A stretch of 6,885 nucleotides of DNA from Campylobacteraceae bacterium (GTDB taxonomy: Bacteria > Campylobacterota > Campylobacteria > Campylobacterales > Sulfurovaceae). Below, in pieces: positions 5,861 through 6,885 of the stretch; position 1 is the first letter of the stretch, and each line of letters starts with the position of its first letter. The notes below the pieces were generated by a model. That model was not told the DNA's origin. It saw nothing but the letters and a program-made list of their open reading frames with translations, and did no database searches. The stretch spans positions 1 to 6,885 of the forward strand of contig JALSHP010000011.1 of NCBI GenBank assembly GCA_026982175.1. The letters run 5' to 3'. Made by a program: the position numbers and the translations under genes.

Positions 5861-5882
5861 ATAACAAATGAGTAGGATGATA

Positions 5883-6524
5883 ATGTCAGATATAGATGAA
5901 AAAAAATTGGAAAAAATAGTAGAAGCAATCTTTAAAGCCCATGCTTTTGACCCCATTGTGGAAGAGGGGTGGGTGCTACCTACACAGACCTATCCTGCTG
6001 TTAAAGCTTTTTGGTATCCTGAAGCGACTGAAACGGTGGGGCAGTTGACTGTTGAGATTTTTGTCAATGAATCAACAAGCATTGTGGAGAGTTTTGCAGG
6101 GTTTGGGCAGAAGAAATTTGAATCGGCTTTGGAGAATTTTATTAAAAATGGATTACCACTCTATTTGGCAGCTTTTTGGGGCTATGATGCTGAGGGAATC
6201 TCTATGGATAGATGGGAGATAGAGGGTGAAGAGTATGTGGCATTTCTTGGGGGCTATGGGGTGATTAATCCTAAAGAGAGTTTTGCCATTCCAGAGGATT
6301 ATTTGGAGGTGATGTATGATGCCATTAGTGCTGAAGCTTTAGGAGAAGAGTACCATTGGTTCAATCTTTTTTATGTTAATTTTGATGAAAACACTCAAAA
6401 AGCAGAAGCCTTAAAAGAGAATGAGGCTTGGGAGGGGGGTGCCAAAGCCCTTGAATCGTTAGATTGGCTAAAGCGTGAGGAGTATTATTCGGTGCGTCAG
6501 TCGATTATTTTGAAAAAAGTATAA
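5883..6524 (+). CDS. DUF6348-like protein of unknown function
   Basis: This is a 213-residue protein without signal peptide or membrane segment, so it is probably cytoplasmic, and strongly acidic. The order of motifs agrees with what I recall of DUF6348: VESFAGFG (68-75), ENFIKNGLPLYLAAFWG (84-100), a W-E-I-x-G-E-E-Y segment leading into FLGGYGV (111-127), HWFNLFYVNF (158-167), an N-E-A-W-E-G segment, and a C-terminal EEYYSVRQSIILKK. The family has no known function. Three ATGs are in frame (5868, 5877, 5883); I chose 5883 because TAGGA (5873-5877) is five bases before it and the likely transcription start is at about 5867. The family name comes from memory of its pattern and needs a profile search. 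Its 3' end overlaps the convergent downstream gene by 20 bases. Confidence 0.7.
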   Translation: MSDIDEKKLEKIVEAIFKAHAFDPIVEEGWVLPTQTYPAVKAFWYPEATETVGQLTVEIFVNESTSIVESFAGFGQKKFESALENFIKNGLPLYLAAFWGYDAEGISMDRWEIEGEEYVAFLGGYGVINPKESFAIPEDYLEVMYDAISAEALGEEYHWFNLFYVNFDENTQKAEALKENEAWEGGAKALESLDWLKREEYYSVRQSIILKKV

Positions 6525-6885
6525 AGTAGAGTTCAAATAGCCCAAAGAATACTGCTTGATGAATAAGGTAGATAAGCAAGGAGTGTTGTCCCATCTTTTT
6601 TAATATCTTATGCAAAGGTGAGTTTTGGGTAAAAGCTTTGCTGTTGAAAAGGTCTTGGTGGTAGTTTTGCTGTACAAGGCTCATTCCTAAGAGAACAACG
6701 GCCACCCATGGGACAAAGGGAACTAAATCTTCGGTATATCTCGGAAGATGTAGTGGGGTTTGAAGTAGTTGAAAGAGGCTATTCATGTCGATGCTTTTGG
6801 TCGCTGAAGCTACCAAGATGAGTAAAGATAAGAGAAGCGTTGTTTTGGGAAATCGTAAGAGGGGTAGTGTGACAAGCGATGCAAA
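6505..6885 (-). CDS. DUF1624/HGSNAT-like membrane protein, C-terminal part
   Basis: The frame is open to the window edge, so only the last 126 residues are seen and the start lies outside. There are three hydrophobic segments: one at the cut edge (VTLPLLRFPKTTLLLSLLIL), one around DLVPFVPWVAVVLLGMSL, and the last around GQHSLLIYLIHQAVFFGLFE. The VPFVPW...VLLGM and HSLLIYLIHQ motifs are typical of the C-terminal end of bacterial DUF1624 proteins, related to lysosomal heparan-alpha-glucosaminide N-acetyltransferase and to membrane acyltransferases. The expected activity is transfer of an acyl group across the inner membrane to a sugar, but the catalytic N-terminal part is not in view. A TTG at 6816 would give a 103-residue ORF, but it cuts through a membrane segment and is not a real start. 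The last 20 bases overlap the 3' end of the DUF6348-like gene. Confidence 0.8.
   Translation of the reverse strand, partial: FASLVTLPLLRFPKTTLLLSLLILVASATKSIDMNSLFQLLQTPLHLPRYTEDLVPFVPWVAVVLLGMSLVQQNYHQDLFNSKAFTQNSPLHKILKKMGQHSLLIYLIHQAVFFGLFELYFILFSK

Noticed and set aside
5868..5882. ATG at 5868 as the start of the DUF6348-like gene
   Set aside because: It falls at the predicted first transcribed base, whereas the ATG at 5883 has TAGGA five bases upstream.
1..6885. CRISPR array, tRNA or rRNA gene, insertion sequence, prophage or integron
   Set aside because: No regularly spaced repeats, no cloverleaf or rRNA-like segment, and no transposase or integrase frame is visible on either strand.

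Overview
The window is ordinary AT-rich bacterial chromosome. Gene content, codon style and low GC fit a member of the Campylobacterota (Sulfurimonas, Sulfurovum or Arcobacter-like). That placement is an inference from overall character; there is no rRNA or other marker gene here to settle it.

Layout. Positions 1-1065 hold a very AT-rich gene for a membrane-anchored protein with eight YD-like motifs. It is preceded by a possible 21-codon leader ORF that overlaps its start. Positions 1066-1341 are a non-coding gap with a weak hairpin and a possible decayed ORF on the minus strand. Positions 1342-2058 encode a DUF4349 lipoprotein. Positions 2132-2533 encode a secreted single-domain rhodanese with its own sigma70-type promoter. 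Positions 2534-2710 are a convergent gap with two imperfect inverted repeats. Positions 2711-5227 (minus) encode the ATP-dependent helicase HrpB. Positions 5300-5689 (minus) encode a short DksA/TraR zinc-finger regulator. Positions 5690-5882 are a divergent regulatory region with a promoter on each side and a palindrome. Positions 5883-6524 (plus) encode a DUF6348-like cytoplasmic protein. Positions 6505-6885 (minus) are the C-terminal part of a DUF1624 / heparan-alpha-glucosaminide N-acetyltransferase-like membrane protein that runs off the window and overlaps the previous gene tail to tail by 20 bases.

How the parts relate. The genes look mostly like independent units: three are cell-envelope proteins (YD-repeat, DUF4349, rhodanese), two act on RNA or transcription (HrpB, DksA-like), one is of unknown function and one is a membrane acyltransferase-like protein. 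I see no multi-gene defence, mobile or biosynthetic system. The most informative signal is at the hrpB start. A near-consensus promoter, TTGAGT-17-TATAAT, lies so close to the conserved ATG that the mRNA should be leaderless. The upstream TTG that opens the longest ORF is then really the -35 box, and it sits inside a perfect 14-bp inverted repeat.
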